Source: Oscillatoria sp. CS-180 (GTDB lineage: Bacteria; Cyanobacteriota; Cyanobacteriia; Phormidesmidales; Phormidesmidaceae). From it: a stretch of 64,000 nucleotides of DNA. Of the stretch, positions 47,742-57,459 are shown one piece after another. A program made the translations under genes and the position numbers. Below the pieces are notes generated by a model. It made no database searches and was not told the origin of the DNA. It saw nothing but the letters and a program-made list of their open reading frames with translations. Position 1 is the stretch's first letter. Every line of letters begins with the position of its first letter. The stretch covers positions 30,484 to 94,483 of the forward strand of contig NZ_JAQMUB010000022.1 of NCBI RefSeq assembly GCF_028330965.1, written 5' to 3'.

Positions 47742-49979
47742 ATGCATAAACCTTCAGATGCCGCTAGTCGTTTGGATATAGACGTTGTTTGCTCAGGAGT
47801 GGAAATTGCTTCTCAAGGTGAGATTTTAATCGTCGATACCTGTGCTGAAAACTGTAGTTTTCTCTGCCAGACTCTGAAGAGTCATCGTTACAAAGTGAGA
47901 TTTGCTAATAGCGGAGAAGCAGCCTTGAAAGCACTCGACTCTGCCTTGCCTCATATTATTTTGTTGGATATTCATGCACCTGTTCTGAATGGATATGAAG
48001 TCTGTCAGCAAATAAAGGCGGACTCGAAAACTCAGCATATTCCTATTTTGTTTATTAGTGATTCTGATAAAGCTTTCGATAGAATCAGAGCTTTTAAGAT
48101 AGGTGGCGTAGACTACATTACTAAACCTTTTCAAATTGAAGAAATCTTAGTCAGAATTCGCAACCAAATCGAGCTGCAATTAGCTCGCAAGCGGCTTGAT
48201 GAATTGAACAATGAGTTGGAACAGCGTGTCGTTCAGCGGACATTGCAACTGCAGGCTATGCATAATCGCCTAAGAGCGAGTGAGGCAAGACTTGAAAGCA
48301 TTTTAGATACACTTCAGGACATTGTTTGGTCCGCATCCGTGCAACCATTTCAAATTCTTTACCTGAATCCAGCTGCTGCCCGAATCTATCAGCGTCCGCT
48401 AGAAGACTTCTCTCGCAATAGTATGCTCTGGTTTGACATCATTCATCCAGATGATCGCCTTGAGGTCGTCGAAAGCATGAATACGATTACCATTCGCGGG
48501 AATATCGACATCGAATATCGTGTTTTGCTTCCTGAGGGTGGGACGTGTTGGGTACGGAATCGTAGCCATATTGTGGTGGGAGAAAGCAATAGCGTATCAG
48601 TGCGTGTTGAGGGCATCATTACAGACATTAGCGATCGCAAGCGTGCCGAAAAGCAGCTGATTCACGATGCTCTGCACGATGGTTTAACTCAGCTCCCTAA
48701 TCGTACGCTCTTTGTAGATCGGCTCGAAACGTCACTAGCCCGACAACGTCGCTCGCCTAGCTATGGGTTTGCAGTGCTGTTCTTGGATTTAGACCGATTC
48801 AAAGTTGTTAACGATAGCTTGGGTCACGCTGCGGGCGATCAGCTCTTAATTGAGGTAGCTGATCGATTACTTAATTGTGTCCGAGCAGGCGACACTGTTG
48901 CTCGTTTAGGAGGCGATGAGTTCACAATCCTGTTAGATGAGGTGACTGAAACGTCAGCCGTCATCAACTGTGTCAAAAAGATTCAGGCAGAACTCAACAG
49001 TCCCGTTGAAATTAACGGAAACACTGTTCACACAGGTTCCAGTATTGGGATTGTAATGGCTACTCAAGCGTATAAAACAGGCCCTGACTTGCTTCGCGAT
49101 GCTGACATTGCGATGTATCGAGCGAAAGAAAACCATCGCGCCGGTTATGAATTGTTTGATCAGGCAATGCATGCTCAAACGATGCGACGCATGAAGCTAG
49201 AGAACGATTTGCACATTAGTTTAAAGCGTCACGAATTTGAGCTGCGATATCAGCCCATCATCGCCTTAAAGGATGAGCAGGTCGTAGGTTTTGAAGCATT
49301 AGTTAGATGGCAAAATCCGGATGAAGGAATCGTGCGTCCTGATGAATTCATTCATATTGCAGAAGAAATTGGTCTAATTGTCCCTTTGGGTAATTGGATC
49401 TTTGAATCGGCTTGTCGTCAGCTCAAACAGTGGCAACTCATCGATCCCAAGTACGGCAACCTCAAAATTAATGTCAATATTGCCAGCCAGCAGCTACGCG
49501 ATCCACACCTCATCAAGACGCTAGATTATGTTCTCAACGACATTGGGTTGTCTGGACATTGCATTCGTATGGAGATTACCGAAAGCGTCCTCGTCGAAAA
49601 AACAGAAAGCACCATCGAGATTTTGAATCAAATTCGTCAACGAGGCGTTCACATCAGCATCGACGATTTTGGAACAGGATATTCTTCTCTCAGCTATCTC
49701 AGCCGACTGCCCATCAATAATCTAAAAATCGACAAGTCTTTTGTAAGCCGTATGCACCTTGAGGTCGATAGTTTAGAGATTGTTCGAACGATTACGACGC
49801 TAGCTCAGACCCTTGATATGGACGTTACCGCTGAAGGAATTGAGCTAGATATTCAGCTTTATCTATTAAAAGAGCTCAACTGTGAATTTGGGCAAGGTTA
49901 TTACTTTTCCAAGCCGATGACCGCTACGGCTGTTGAAGCTCTATTAGTTAAACGGGGTGCCAAACGCCCAGCTAATTGA
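47742..49979 (+). CDS. REC-PAS-GGDEF-EAL response regulator
   Basis: This 745-residue cytoplasmic protein has a receiver domain (about 22-145, phospho-acceptor Asp in ILLDIHAP), a coiled coil (about 150-185), a PAS domain (about 190-310), GGDEF (about 315-475, intact GGDEF in RLGGDEFTIL) and EAL (about 490-735, intact EAL in GFEALVRW and DDFGTGYSSLSYL). Both c-di-GMP synthesis and hydrolysis sites look intact, so net activity is regulated. The receiver acidic pocket reads VDT rather than VDD. The ATG at 47742 is used; a TTG at 47658 would add 28 residues. No kinase gene is adjacent. Confidence 0.9.
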   Translation: MHKPSDAASRLDIDVVCSGVEIASQGEILIVDTCAENCSFLCQTLKSHRYKVRFANSGEAALKALDSALPHIILLDIHAPVLNGYEVCQQIKADSKTQHIPILFISDSDKAFDRIRAFKIGGVDYITKPFQIEEILVRIRNQIELQLARKRLDELNNELEQRVVQRTLQLQAMHNRLRASEARLESILDTLQDIVWSASVQPFQILYLNPAAARIYQRPLEDFSRNSMLWFDIIHPDDRLEVVESMNTITIRGNIDIEYRVLLPEGGTCWVRNRSHIVVGESNSVSVRVEGIITDISDRKRAEKQLIHDALHDGLTQLPNRTLFVDRLETSLARQRRSPSYGFAVLFLDLDRFKVVNDSLGHAAGDQLLIEVADRLLNCVRAGDTVARLGGDEFTILLDEVTETSAVINCVKKIQAELNSPVEINGNTVHTGSSIGIVMATQAYKTGPDLLRDADIAMYRAKENHRAGYELFDQAMHAQTMRRMKLENDLHISLKRHEFELRYQPIIALKDEQVVGFEALVRWQNPDEGIVRPDEFIHIAEEIGLIVPLGNWIFESACRQLKQWQLIDPKYGNLKINVNIASQQLRDPHLIKTLDYVLNDIGLSGHCIRMEITESVLVEKTESTIEILNQIRQRGVHISIDDFGTGYSSLSYLSRLPINNLKIDKSFVSRMHLEVDSLEIVRTITTLAQTLDMDVTAEGIELDIQLYLLKELNCEFGQGYYFSKPMTATAVEALLVKRGAKRPAN

Positions 49980-50455
49980 AGTGTTAAACGTTACAGCAAA
50001 AGCACCGAATAAAGTTATGACCTATCAATATCCTTCCGTCAGGATAAGTTTAGGTATCCTCATCAGAAAATGAATCTTCCATAAAGGCTCTTTGTCGATA
50101 AGGCATTTTGAGAACTCAGCAGCAAAATTGTATAGAGAGCACGCGATTCTCAACGCTGTTAGTCCTTCAAACCCATGATTGTTCAGGCAATGAACAGAGT
50201 TGCATGTATCTACAGTTTGCATTGTGCAGAGGCTAGCAGTTCCATCACTAGGACCGATTATCAGTCACGCTGTCGAGTAGAATCCGCTTTTCAGTCTATC
50301 TACGTAAACGGTCTGCAAAGGTCTAGTAGAGTAGCGTTCAGCGAAATCACTCTGGCTGTTATGGCTTTGAAACTGTTACAGAATGACTGGGTCTTGTCCC
50401 ATTGGGTGAGCAGCTACTAAGCAGCTACGTGAAACTTTTCTAAGTGACTTGAGAC
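49980..50455. other. Spacer before the Ser/Thr kinase gene
   Basis: About 475 bp. Two overlapping short frames (50025-50222 minus, 50175-50420 plus) show no codon bias or family features and are not called. No RNA or repeat was recognised. Confidence 0.4.
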
Positions 50456-52273
50456 ATGGTTGCAGATGGCATCCAAGGGGGCAACCAAGCGTCCTCTTAT
50501 ATTTTGGGTAGCCGATACCATATCCTTCAGCATCTGGGAGGTGGCGGTTTTGGGCAAACGTTCCTGGCTCAGGATTTGCACTTGCCGGGCCATCCTCGCT
50601 GCGTGGTCAAGCGTCTACAGCCACGGACTTCCGATAGTGAACAGCTGGAATCAGCTCGACGCCTTTTTCACGCTGAGGCCGAGGCACTGTACGTGTTGGG
50701 TAATCATGATCAGATTCCCCGGCTGTTAGCTCACTTTGAAGAAGACCAACAGTTTTACTTGGCGCAGGAGTTTATTGAAGGCTCGCTGCTGAGTGAGGAA
50801 ATTCGTGCTAGCCACCATTTAGCTGAGACCCAGACCGTCGAAATCATTCAGGATATCTTGACGACCCTATGTACCGTTCACGATAACCATGTTATTCATC
50901 GTGATATCAAGCCATCCAATCTCATTCGTCGGCAAAGCGATCGCAAAATTGTTCTTATTGACTTCGGTGCGGTGAAGCAGGTAAGCACCCAACCCGTTCA
51001 GCAACAAGGACAGATGAGTATGACAGTGGCTATTGGTTCGCTCGGTTATATGCCCAATGAGCAGCTCGCTGGACATCCCTGTCTAAGTAGTGACATTTAT
51101 GCAGTGGGAATTTTGGCATTACAGGCCCTTACCGGACTTGATCCCAAGCGCATTCCCAAAGAACCTCGAACCAGCGAGCTGATGTGGCACGAACTCGCAT
51201 CTGTCAAACCTGAGCTATCAAAAGTTTTAGATACGATGGTGCGCTATGACCATCGTCAAAGATATCCGTCAGCCCATGAAGCGCTGACTGCCCTCAAGCA
51301 GGCAGTCGGTCCTTCCATTCCTATTTTCATTCCGCAAATTGACCTCAGTTCTCAGGCACTTGAAGCGCACGTTGCTTGGTTGGAACGAGCAGATGAGCTA
51401 TTTGAGCAAAGCCGTTTTCGCGAAGCAGCTCGCTGCTATGAGAAGGTTGTCAAAGTTCAGCCCCATGCGATGACAGCTTGGTTCAAATTAGGCATGGCGT
51501 TGGAAAATATTGAGGAGTATGCGCTAGCCGTTACTGCTTACAAAATCGTGACTCAGCGCCAGCCTGAAGATTATCTAGCTTGGCTCAAGCTTGGCAAAGC
51601 GCTAGAGCAGTTGGAAAAATTGGACGACGCTTTGACGGCCTATGATGAAGTTCTCAAGCTTCAGCCTAAAAACTATTGGGCTTGGGCTGACCGAGGTGAA
51701 CTCCTGGAACGATTGGAGCGCATTGACGAAGCATTATCGTCCTATGATCGCGCTATTGAACTAAAGCCCGATTTCGCCTTAGCCCAAGAAAACCGCAAAC
51801 AGCTTCTCATCTTGTTACGCCGGGTCGATCAGTTGTACACGCTACAGCATTACGATGATGCTATTGAAGCGTGTGATCAAGCTTTGAAGGAGGCTCCACA
51901 AGATGCCACCTTATGGTTGATGCGGGGGATGGCGCTAGAAAATCAGAAACAGCTCGCTGAGGCCGCGATCGCCTACAACACAGTCGTTAGCCTACAATCC
52001 GACGATCATGTTGCCTGGTTCCGATTAGGGACCGTATTGGAAGATTTGGGTCACTCTAAACGAGCCGCAAAAGCTTACGGTAATGTTACTCGTCTGCAAC
52101 CTCAAAATCACTGGGCTTGGTATCAGTTAGGACGAGTCGCAGAACTGCTAGAGGATTATCGAGAGGCGATCTCTTCTTATCAACAAGCCGTCAAACTTCA
52201 AGCCAACTTTCAGCTCGCGCAGGAAGCCTACGAGCGGCTCATCAATCAATCTCTGCCGACAGCTCTCCCCTAA
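50456..52273 (+). CDS. Ser/Thr protein kinase with TPR repeats
   Basis: This 605-residue Hanks-type kinase has a kinase domain (about 18-285) with Gly-rich loop LGGGGFGQTFLA, the VAIK-like Lys in CVVKRL, the catalytic loop HRDIKPSN and DFG in LIDFGAVKQV. The C-terminal half (about 310-600) is a run of TPR-like 34-residue repeats, with recurring AWFKLGMALENIEEYALAV-type units. The family phosphorylates proteins on Ser/Thr; TPRs bind partners. Targets are not evident. Starts at ATG 50456. A kinase-TPR layout is common in filamentous cyanobacteria. No membrane segment is seen. Confidence 0.92.
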   Translation: MVADGIQGGNQASSYILGSRYHILQHLGGGGFGQTFLAQDLHLPGHPRCVVKRLQPRTSDSEQLESARRLFHAEAEALYVLGNHDQIPRLLAHFEEDQQFYLAQEFIEGSLLSEEIRASHHLAETQTVEIIQDILTTLCTVHDNHVIHRDIKPSNLIRRQSDRKIVLIDFGAVKQVSTQPVQQQGQMSMTVAIGSLGYMPNEQLAGHPCLSSDIYAVGILALQALTGLDPKRIPKEPRTSELMWHELASVKPELSKVLDTMVRYDHRQRYPSAHEALTALKQAVGPSIPIFIPQIDLSSQALEAHVAWLERADELFEQSRFREAARCYEKVVKVQPHAMTAWFKLGMALENIEEYALAVTAYKIVTQRQPEDYLAWLKLGKALEQLEKLDDALTAYDEVLKLQPKNYWAWADRGELLERLERIDEALSSYDRAIELKPDFALAQENRKQLLILLRRVDQLYTLQHYDDAIEACDQALKEAPQDATLWLMRGMALENQKQLAEAAIAYNTVVSLQSDDHVAWFRLGTVLEDLGHSKRAAKAYGNVTRLQPQNHWAWYQLGRVAELLEDYREAISSYQQAVKLQANFQLAQEAYERLINQSLPTALP

Positions 52274-52802
52274 AAGCGGCAGAATAACAAAAAAATGATG
52301 GAGGATGAGTTTCCTGACTAAAGTAGGATTCTGAGACTTATAACGGTTGATGGTTCAATGCTGCACAAGGTCCGTTCAGGCTTGATTCTGCCTGTTGCCT
52401 TTATCTGTTTATGGCGGTGTGCAAGTGAAACAAGTCCATTCTGTTCCCTGTTCCCTACTCTCTGTTCCCTTGGGAATGTACTTAACTCAGATCTTGCAGT
52501 TGTCCCGACATTGCTTGGTCTGGGCCCCCTGCCCCCAAATTTGGGGGGTTCTGAGATCGAAGTCCCCCAGAATTGGGGGATTTAAGGGGGCAAATGCAGG
52601 ATGCTGATGTACTAGTGCAAGATCTCAGCTTAAGCAACATGGGTGAAGCTGTATCTTTATTCCTCCTTTCGTCCCCTACAGCAGATATTCTCTCAAACCG
52701 CCTACAGGACGGGAGATCACAGGTTATAGTGTGAAGAAGTGTTGCCGTGCTTTTTTGCCTTGGGTTAACGGCGACAGGTTTTGACGTGCTAGGTTCCGCA
52801 CT
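52274..52802. other. Spacer with C-rich and palindromic repeats
   Basis: About 530 bp upstream of uvrA. It holds a C/T-rich tract (about 52440-52470, CTGTTCCCTGTTCCC) and a twin-palindrome repeat (52521-52591). No gene is supported. The promoter of uvrA is probably near 52700-52800. Confidence 0.45.
52521..52591. repeat. Twin palindromic CCCCCAAATTTGGGGG repeat
   Basis: GCCCCCAAATTTGGGGGG (a near-perfect palindrome) is followed by GTCCCCCAGAATTGGGGGA and TTTAAGGGGGC. Such nested palindromes recur in cyanobacterial spacers. It could fold as two hairpins in RNA. Confidence 0.65.
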
Positions 52803-55800
52803 ATGCCCCGGTCTTCCTCCTCTGCTAAGCCCTCTACTCATGAAGGCTTGAACGGTAATGGTCATCGCTCGGTATCGTTGCCTGAAGACGACATCATTCG
52901 CGTCAGGGGTGCACGACAACACAATCTAAAAAATATCGATTTAGAGTTGCCTCGAAACAAGCTTATTGTTTTTACAGGTGTTTCTGGTTCTGGTAAGTCT
53001 TCTCTCGCCTTCGACACTATCTTTGCTGAAGGTCAACGTCGCTACGTAGAGTCCCTAAGTGCGTATGCCAGACAGTTTTTGGGTCAAGTCGATAAACCCG
53101 ATGTGGATGCTATTGAGGGACTTAGCCCAGCCATCTCTATTGACCAGAAATCGACGTCGCATAACCCTCGCTCTACTGTAGGAACGGTAACTGAAATCTA
53201 CGACTACTTGCGACTTCTCTTTGGACGGGCAGGGGAACCCCACTGTCCCCATTGCGGTCGCTCCATTTCTCCTCAAACCCTGGACCAAATGCTGGATCAG
53301 GTACTGGATCTACCGGACAAAACTCGTTTTCAGATTCTGGCTCCTGTGGTGCGTGGTAAGAAGGGAACTCATCAGAAGCTACTCTCGGCGTTGGCGGCGG
53401 AAGGCTTTGTGCGGGTTCGTGTGGATGGAGAAATTCGAGACCTCAATGACAATATTGAACTGAATAAGAATTATGCCCACACTATTGAGGTTGTAGTAGA
53501 TCGCTTGGTGAAGAAGGACGGTTTGCAGGAACGCCTGGCCGATTCGCTGACGACATGTCTAAAGCGATCAGGGGGAATTGCAGTAATTGACATTTTGCCA
53601 GAACGGCAATCTGATACTGACAACAAAATCGTACCTTTGAATCCCAATGGCTCGTCAAATCAACTGCCTGCGGCGGCAGAAAAAGGGGGGAGCTATGCGG
53701 TAACTGAGACCCCTGAAGCTTTGCCTAGGGAGATGGTCTTCTCAGAGAACTTTGCCTGCCCTGAACATGGTGCGGTGATGGAGGAGTTATCGCCTCGATT
53801 ATTCTCTTTCAACTCACCCTATGGAGCTTGTCCTCATTGTCATGGTCTAGGTAGCCTACGGACGTTCTCGGCTGAGTTGGTGATACCCGACCCAACGTTG
53901 CCGGTATATGCCGCGATCGCCCCTTGGTCTGAAAAAGATAATACCTACTATTTCTCTTTGCTTTATAGCGTGGGGCAAGCCTTCGGGTTTGAAATCCAGT
54001 CTCGATGGGAAACCCTCACCCCAGAGCAGCAAGAAATTATCCTGCATGGCTCCAGCGAGAAAATTTATATTGAAACGGATTCTCGATATCGCGATAAGAA
54101 AGGATATTTTCGGACCTATGAAGGTGTTCTGCCAATGCTGGAGCGCCAGTACCGAGAAACTTCCTCGGACAGCTACAAGCAAAAGCTTGAAAAGTATCTG
54201 ATTGATCAACCCTGCGAAGTTTGCCACGGCGCTCGGCTGAAGCCAGAATCCCTTTCGGTTCGTATTGGCCCTTACAACATCAACGATCTCACTAACGTGT
54301 CCGTTCGAGAGTGCCTAGAACGTGTTAAGAAACTCGTGGGTGAGGCTGGTGAAGCCCCTTTGCTGACCTCTCGACAGCAACAGATTGGTGATTTGGTGTT
54401 GAAAGAAATTCGCGCCCGCTTGCAGTTCATGCTGGATGTGGGTTTGGACTACCTCACCCTGCACCGCACAGCGATGACGTTATCAGGTGGGGAGGCCCAG
54501 CGGATTCGCCTAGCAACTCAGATTGGCTCTGGTCTGACGGGGGTCCTCTATGTGCTGGACGAGCCGAGCATTGGCCTACATCAGCGTGACAACGATCGCC
54601 TGCTAAGCACACTCCATCATCTGCGAGATATTGGCAATACCCTAATCGTGGTAGAGCACGATGAAGATACGATTCGTGCAGCGGACCATGTGGTCGATAT
54701 TGGTCCGGGGGCAGGGGTTCACGGTGGCGGTATTGTGGCTGAGGGCAACCTAAAGGCGCTGACCAGTGCAGCTGATTCTTTGACGGGTGCCTATCTATCG
54801 GGACGGCGCTCCATTCCCACTCCTAAGGAACGACGCCAGGGCAATAAGCGATCGCTCAAGCTCATCAACGCTCACCGCAACAATCTCAAAAACATCGATG
54901 TTGAGATTCCCCTCGGCAAACTGGTCTGTGTGACTGGAGTATCGGGATCTGGCAAATCAACCCTGGTTAACGATCTGCTGCATAAAGCGCTGATGCATAA
55001 CTTTGGCAGCAAAATTCCTTTTCCTAACCAGTTGGAGAAAATAGCGGGTCTGAAAGCTGTCGATAAAGCGATCGTGATCGATCAGTCTCCGATTGGGCGA
55101 ACCCCTCGCTCCAATCCTGCTACCTATACAGGGGTATTCGACGTTATCCGAGAATTGTTTGCCAATACGGTTGAAGCCAAGGCAAGAGGCTATAAAGCCG
55201 GGCAGTTCTCCTTCAATGTGAAAGGAGGACGCTGCGAGGCATGTAGCGGTCAAGGCGTCAACGTCATTGAAATGAACTTTCTGCCAGACGTATACGTGCA
55301 GTGCGAAGTTTGTAAGGGGGCACGCTACAACCGGGAAACGTTACAGGTGAAGTATAAGAAAAAGACTATTGCCGATGTTCTGGAAATGACGGCGGAGGAA
55401 GCCCTCGACTTTTTTCAAAATATTCCTAAGGCAGCCTCTCGTTTGCAAACGATGGTGGACGTGGGTTTGGGCTATGTGAGATTGGGGCAGACGGCACCGA
55501 CGCTCTCTGGCGGCGAGGCGCAGCGCATGAAGCTGGCATCCGAACTTGCCCGTCGAGCCACGGGTAAAACTCTGTATCTAATTGACGAACCCACGACGGG
55601 CCTTTCGTTCTATGACGTTCACAAACTCCTGGATGTGGTGCAGCGCTTGGTCGACAAGGGCAATTCTGTCTTGACTATTGAGCACAATCTAGATGTGATT
55701 CGCTGTGCCGACTGGATCATTGATCTGGGACCTGAGGGAGGCGATCGCGGCGGCGAAATTGTAGCTACTGGAACACCCGAGCAAGTTGCTCAGAATCCCA

Positions 55801-55877
55801 ACTCCTACACAGGACGGTATTTAGCTAAGGTGTTGGAACAGCATCCAGCAGATGAACAACATGCTTCTGGGCGATAG
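52803..55877 (+). CDS. uvrA: Excinuclease ABC subunit UvrA
   Basis: This 1024-residue damage-recognition ATPase of nucleotide excision repair has two ABC modules. The Walker A motifs are [14 protein letters not shown] (about 60) and [14 protein letters not shown] (about 715). The signatures are [13 protein letters not shown] and [13 protein letters not shown], and the Walker B regions are [13 protein letters not shown] and [13 protein letters not shown]. The zinc modules CPHCG and CEACSGQG...CEVC are intact. It is longer than E. coli UvrA (940) because of an insert near 270-310 (residues [17 protein letters not shown]) and a C-terminal tail. ATG start at 52803. The HIP1 octamer occurs within the gene. 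Confidence 0.97.
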   Translation: MPRSSSSAKPSTHEGLNGNGHRSVSLPEDDIIRVRGARQHNLKNIDLELPRNKLIVFTGVSGSGKSSLAFDTIFAEGQRRYVESLSAYARQFLGQVDKPDVDAIEGLSPAISIDQKSTSHNPRSTVGTVTEIYDYLRLLFGRAGEPHCPHCGRSISPQTLDQMLDQVLDLPDKTRFQILAPVVRGKKGTHQKLLSALAAEGFVRVRVDGEIRDLNDNIELNKNYAHTIEVVVDRLVKKDGLQERLADSLTTCLKRSGGIAVIDILPERQSDTDNKIVPLNPNGSSNQLPAAAEKGGSYAVTETPEALPREMVFSENFACPEHGAVMEELSPRLFSFNSPYGACPHCHGLGSLRTFSAELVIPDPTLPVYAAIAPWSEKDNTYYFSLLYSVGQAFGFEIQSRWETLTPEQQEIILHGSSEKIYIETDSRYRDKKGYFRTYEGVLPMLERQYRETSSDSYKQKLEKYLIDQPCEVCHGARLKPESLSVRIGPYNINDLTNVSVRECLERVKKLVGEAGEAPLLTSRQQQIGDLVLKEIRARLQFMLDVGLDYLTLHRTAMTLSGGEAQRIRLATQIGSGLTGVLYVLDEPSIGLHQRDNDRLLSTLHHLRDIGNTLIVVEHDEDTIRAADHVVDIGPGAGVHGGGIVAEGNLKALTSAADSLTGAYLSGRRSIPTPKERRQGNKRSLKLINAHRNNLKNIDVEIPLGKLVCVTGVSGSGKSTLVNDLLHKALMHNFGSKIPFPNQLEKIAGLKAVDKAIVIDQSPIGRTPRSNPATYTGVFDVIRELFANTVEAKARGYKAGQFSFNVKGGRCEACSGQGVNVIEMNFLPDVYVQCEVCKGARYNRETLQVKYKKKTIADVLEMTAEEALDFFQNIPKAASRLQTMVDVGLGYVRLGQTAPTLSGGEAQRMKLASELARRATGKTLYLIDEPTTGLSFYDVHKLLDVVQRLVDKGNSVLTIEHNLDVIRCADWIIDLGPEGGDRGGEIVATGTPEQVAQNPNSYTGRYLAKVLEQHPADEQHASGR

Positions 55878-55883
55878 GTTCAT

Positions 55884-55952
55884 ATATGGCCCTGTGCAGC
55901 TTGGTCAAGTACATCTCAGTGTTTTAAGGGAGCCGGAAACATGGAATGGGGT
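55884..55952 (-). repeat. C-rich/CAAGCTGCACAGGGC repeat, inverted copy
   Basis: Read on the minus strand it contains CCCCATTCCATG, CACTGAGATGTACTTGACC, then CAAGCTGCACAGGGCCATAT. It matches the repeat at 34545-34633, but the C-rich tract is shorter. It lies directly after uvrA. Confidence 0.65.
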
Positions 55953-56044
55953 TTGCTTGACTCACATGCATGCTGAAGTAGCTGCAGGAATTGGAGTAGG
56001 ATGATTGCCCAGATTGTAGGGCTTGGAGTTATTTTTGCAGACTT

Positions 56045-57079
56045 TTACGAGCGCTCGTTAATCCAGTCAAGAACACGGTTCCAGGCCCACCAGGGATCAG
56101 GATCGCCTGCGATTTCCTGTCCTTCTTGACTGCTGATATAACCTACGTGCCCGCCGTGTTCAGTCAAAACCAGATCGATAGCTGAATTTTGAGCACATGC
56201 TTTTTGCAGATCAGGAACCAGAGTGGGATCAAACAGCGGATCGTCGGCTGCGTACAGAATCTGGGTCGATTTTGTCAGGTGAGGTAGCAGGGGCAAGGGA
56301 CTGCTAGCAGTATAGTAGTCTTCAACTGATTCAAAGCCAAGACGACTGATGACGAGTTCGTGATCGAAACCCCAAATGCTATCAGCGCGTTCAATAGCGG
56401 CAGGATCAAATGCTCCAGGGTGATCTTGATGCAGTTTCCACGCCAATTGATTGAGCTGTTGCGCGATCGCCTTTTCAATGTACTTGCCTAGGGGATGAGA
56501 AACTAAATAGCGAAGCGATCGCTCTGAATCTAGACTAGGACAGATAACAGCCCCTCCTCTAATCTCCTCACTGGAAATCTGCGCGGATTCGATAGCTTGA
56601 GAAGTTTTAATCCCCCACAACGCCAATTGTCCGCCTAGAGAATAGCCCGTGAACCAAAATGGTGCTGGACATCCCAATTCTTTAGCCTGAGCTGCTATCT
56701 GCACAAAGTCCTCACCCTCATACAAACCGTCAGACGTTAATGTGGGGGACAAAACAGCAGTTCTGCCATGAGCGCGCCAGTCAAATAGCACTACTGCATA
56801 GCCTTGAGCAAAAGCTTTACGGCCCAAGATTTTGAGAAACCATTGGTTGTCAAGTTCACCCGTGATGCCATATGTGCCTACAATGCTTCCTTTGGGGCGA
56901 GGCGGAACCGCAACAATGCCATAGATGGGAACATGATCTGCACCGGAGAAAACATGTCCTTGATAATTAGGTTCTGGAGCAGGTGTGCTGCCTTGCCAAG
57001 ATTGACTGGCAATCTTGGCGACATACAGGGTCATCGCAAACCCTGATTTGAGATACCAAGGGGGTAGAAAAGAGGGCAT
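56045..57079 (-). CDS. YheT-like alpha/beta hydrolase
   Basis: This 344-residue alpha/beta hydrolase of the COG0429/YheT type has the nucleophile elbow GYSLGGQLALWG (about residue 147), a DDPLFDP acid region and the C-terminal His in TEHGGHVGY. Members are presumed esterases; the physiological substrate is not known. The N-terminus PSFLPPWYLKSGFAMTLYV matches the PxxPxxLxxGHxxT-like entry of the family only loosely. ATG start at 57079. It is divergent from the ABC exporter cassette. Confidence 0.82.
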   Translation of the reverse strand: MPSFLPPWYLKSGFAMTLYVAKIASQSWQGSTPAPEPNYQGHVFSGADHVPIYGIVAVPPRPKGSIVGTYGITGELDNQWFLKILGRKAFAQGYAVVLFDWRAHGRTAVLSPTLTSDGLYEGEDFVQIAAQAKELGCPAPFWFTGYSLGGQLALWGIKTSQAIESAQISSEEIRGGAVICPSLDSERSLRYLVSHPLGKYIEKAIAQQLNQLAWKLHQDHPGAFDPAAIERADSIWGFDHELVISRLGFESVEDYYTASSPLPLLPHLTKSTQILYAADDPLFDPTLVPDLQKACAQNSAIDLVLTEHGGHVGYISSQEGQEIAGDPDPWWAWNRVLDWINERS

Positions 57080-57459
57080 CTTGGAAAAAATGGCTCGGCT
57101 CTTTTTCTTTATACAGGGTTATGGTAAACGCTGTAGGCCTAGTGGCTTCCCGTAGGTTAGACAGAACTCTTGGTGCTGAAATTATCACTGCGTTCCGAGG
57201 TAGTGTGGGATTGTGGGGCTGGCATTGAAGACTCTCCGGTGATTTAGGGGATCTCCAGAAAAGAATTTACCCCTAGTAGGGTGTTATTAGCGCAACGTAA
57301 TGCACCATAGCCGGGTAGTTTTATTGTGTCGGAACGGACGACGGCTGTAACCCTCAAACTGGCACAATCACAAAGCACGATCGCTCCGATTCGTCTTCAG
57401 AATTGTAGGACTTCTGCCTGAAGCTTCGCGTTTTCAGATTGTTCTTCGTCAATTGCCCT
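57080..57459. other. Spacer between YheT-like gene and ABC exporter
   Basis: About 380 bp containing the left arm (57246-57313) of an inverted repeat pair that brackets the exporter cassette. A weak resemblance to the MITE-like repeat near 57310-57350 is not strong enough to call. Confidence 0.45.
57246..57313 (-). repeat. Left arm of cassette-flanking inverted repeat
   Basis: Read on the minus strand: CGGCTATGGTGCATTACGTT, GCGCTAATAACACCC, then AATTCTTTTCTGGAGATCCC. The right arm at 59518-59585 has the same string on the plus strand, with about 10 differences in 68. The core GGTGCATTACG-TGCGCTAA also resembles a widespread cyanobacterial dispersed repeat. Confidence 0.75.

Noticed and set aside
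50175..50420. 81-codon frame before the Ser/Thr kinase gene
   Set aside because: Cys/Ser-rich random-looking sequence, overlaps another short frame on the opposite strand, no conserved pattern.
57296..57360. Possible extra MITE-like copy (ACGACGGCTGTAAC, GTCGGAACGG)
   Set aside because: Only two short blocks match and the order is interrupted; it may simply be part of the neighbouring inverted-repeat arm.
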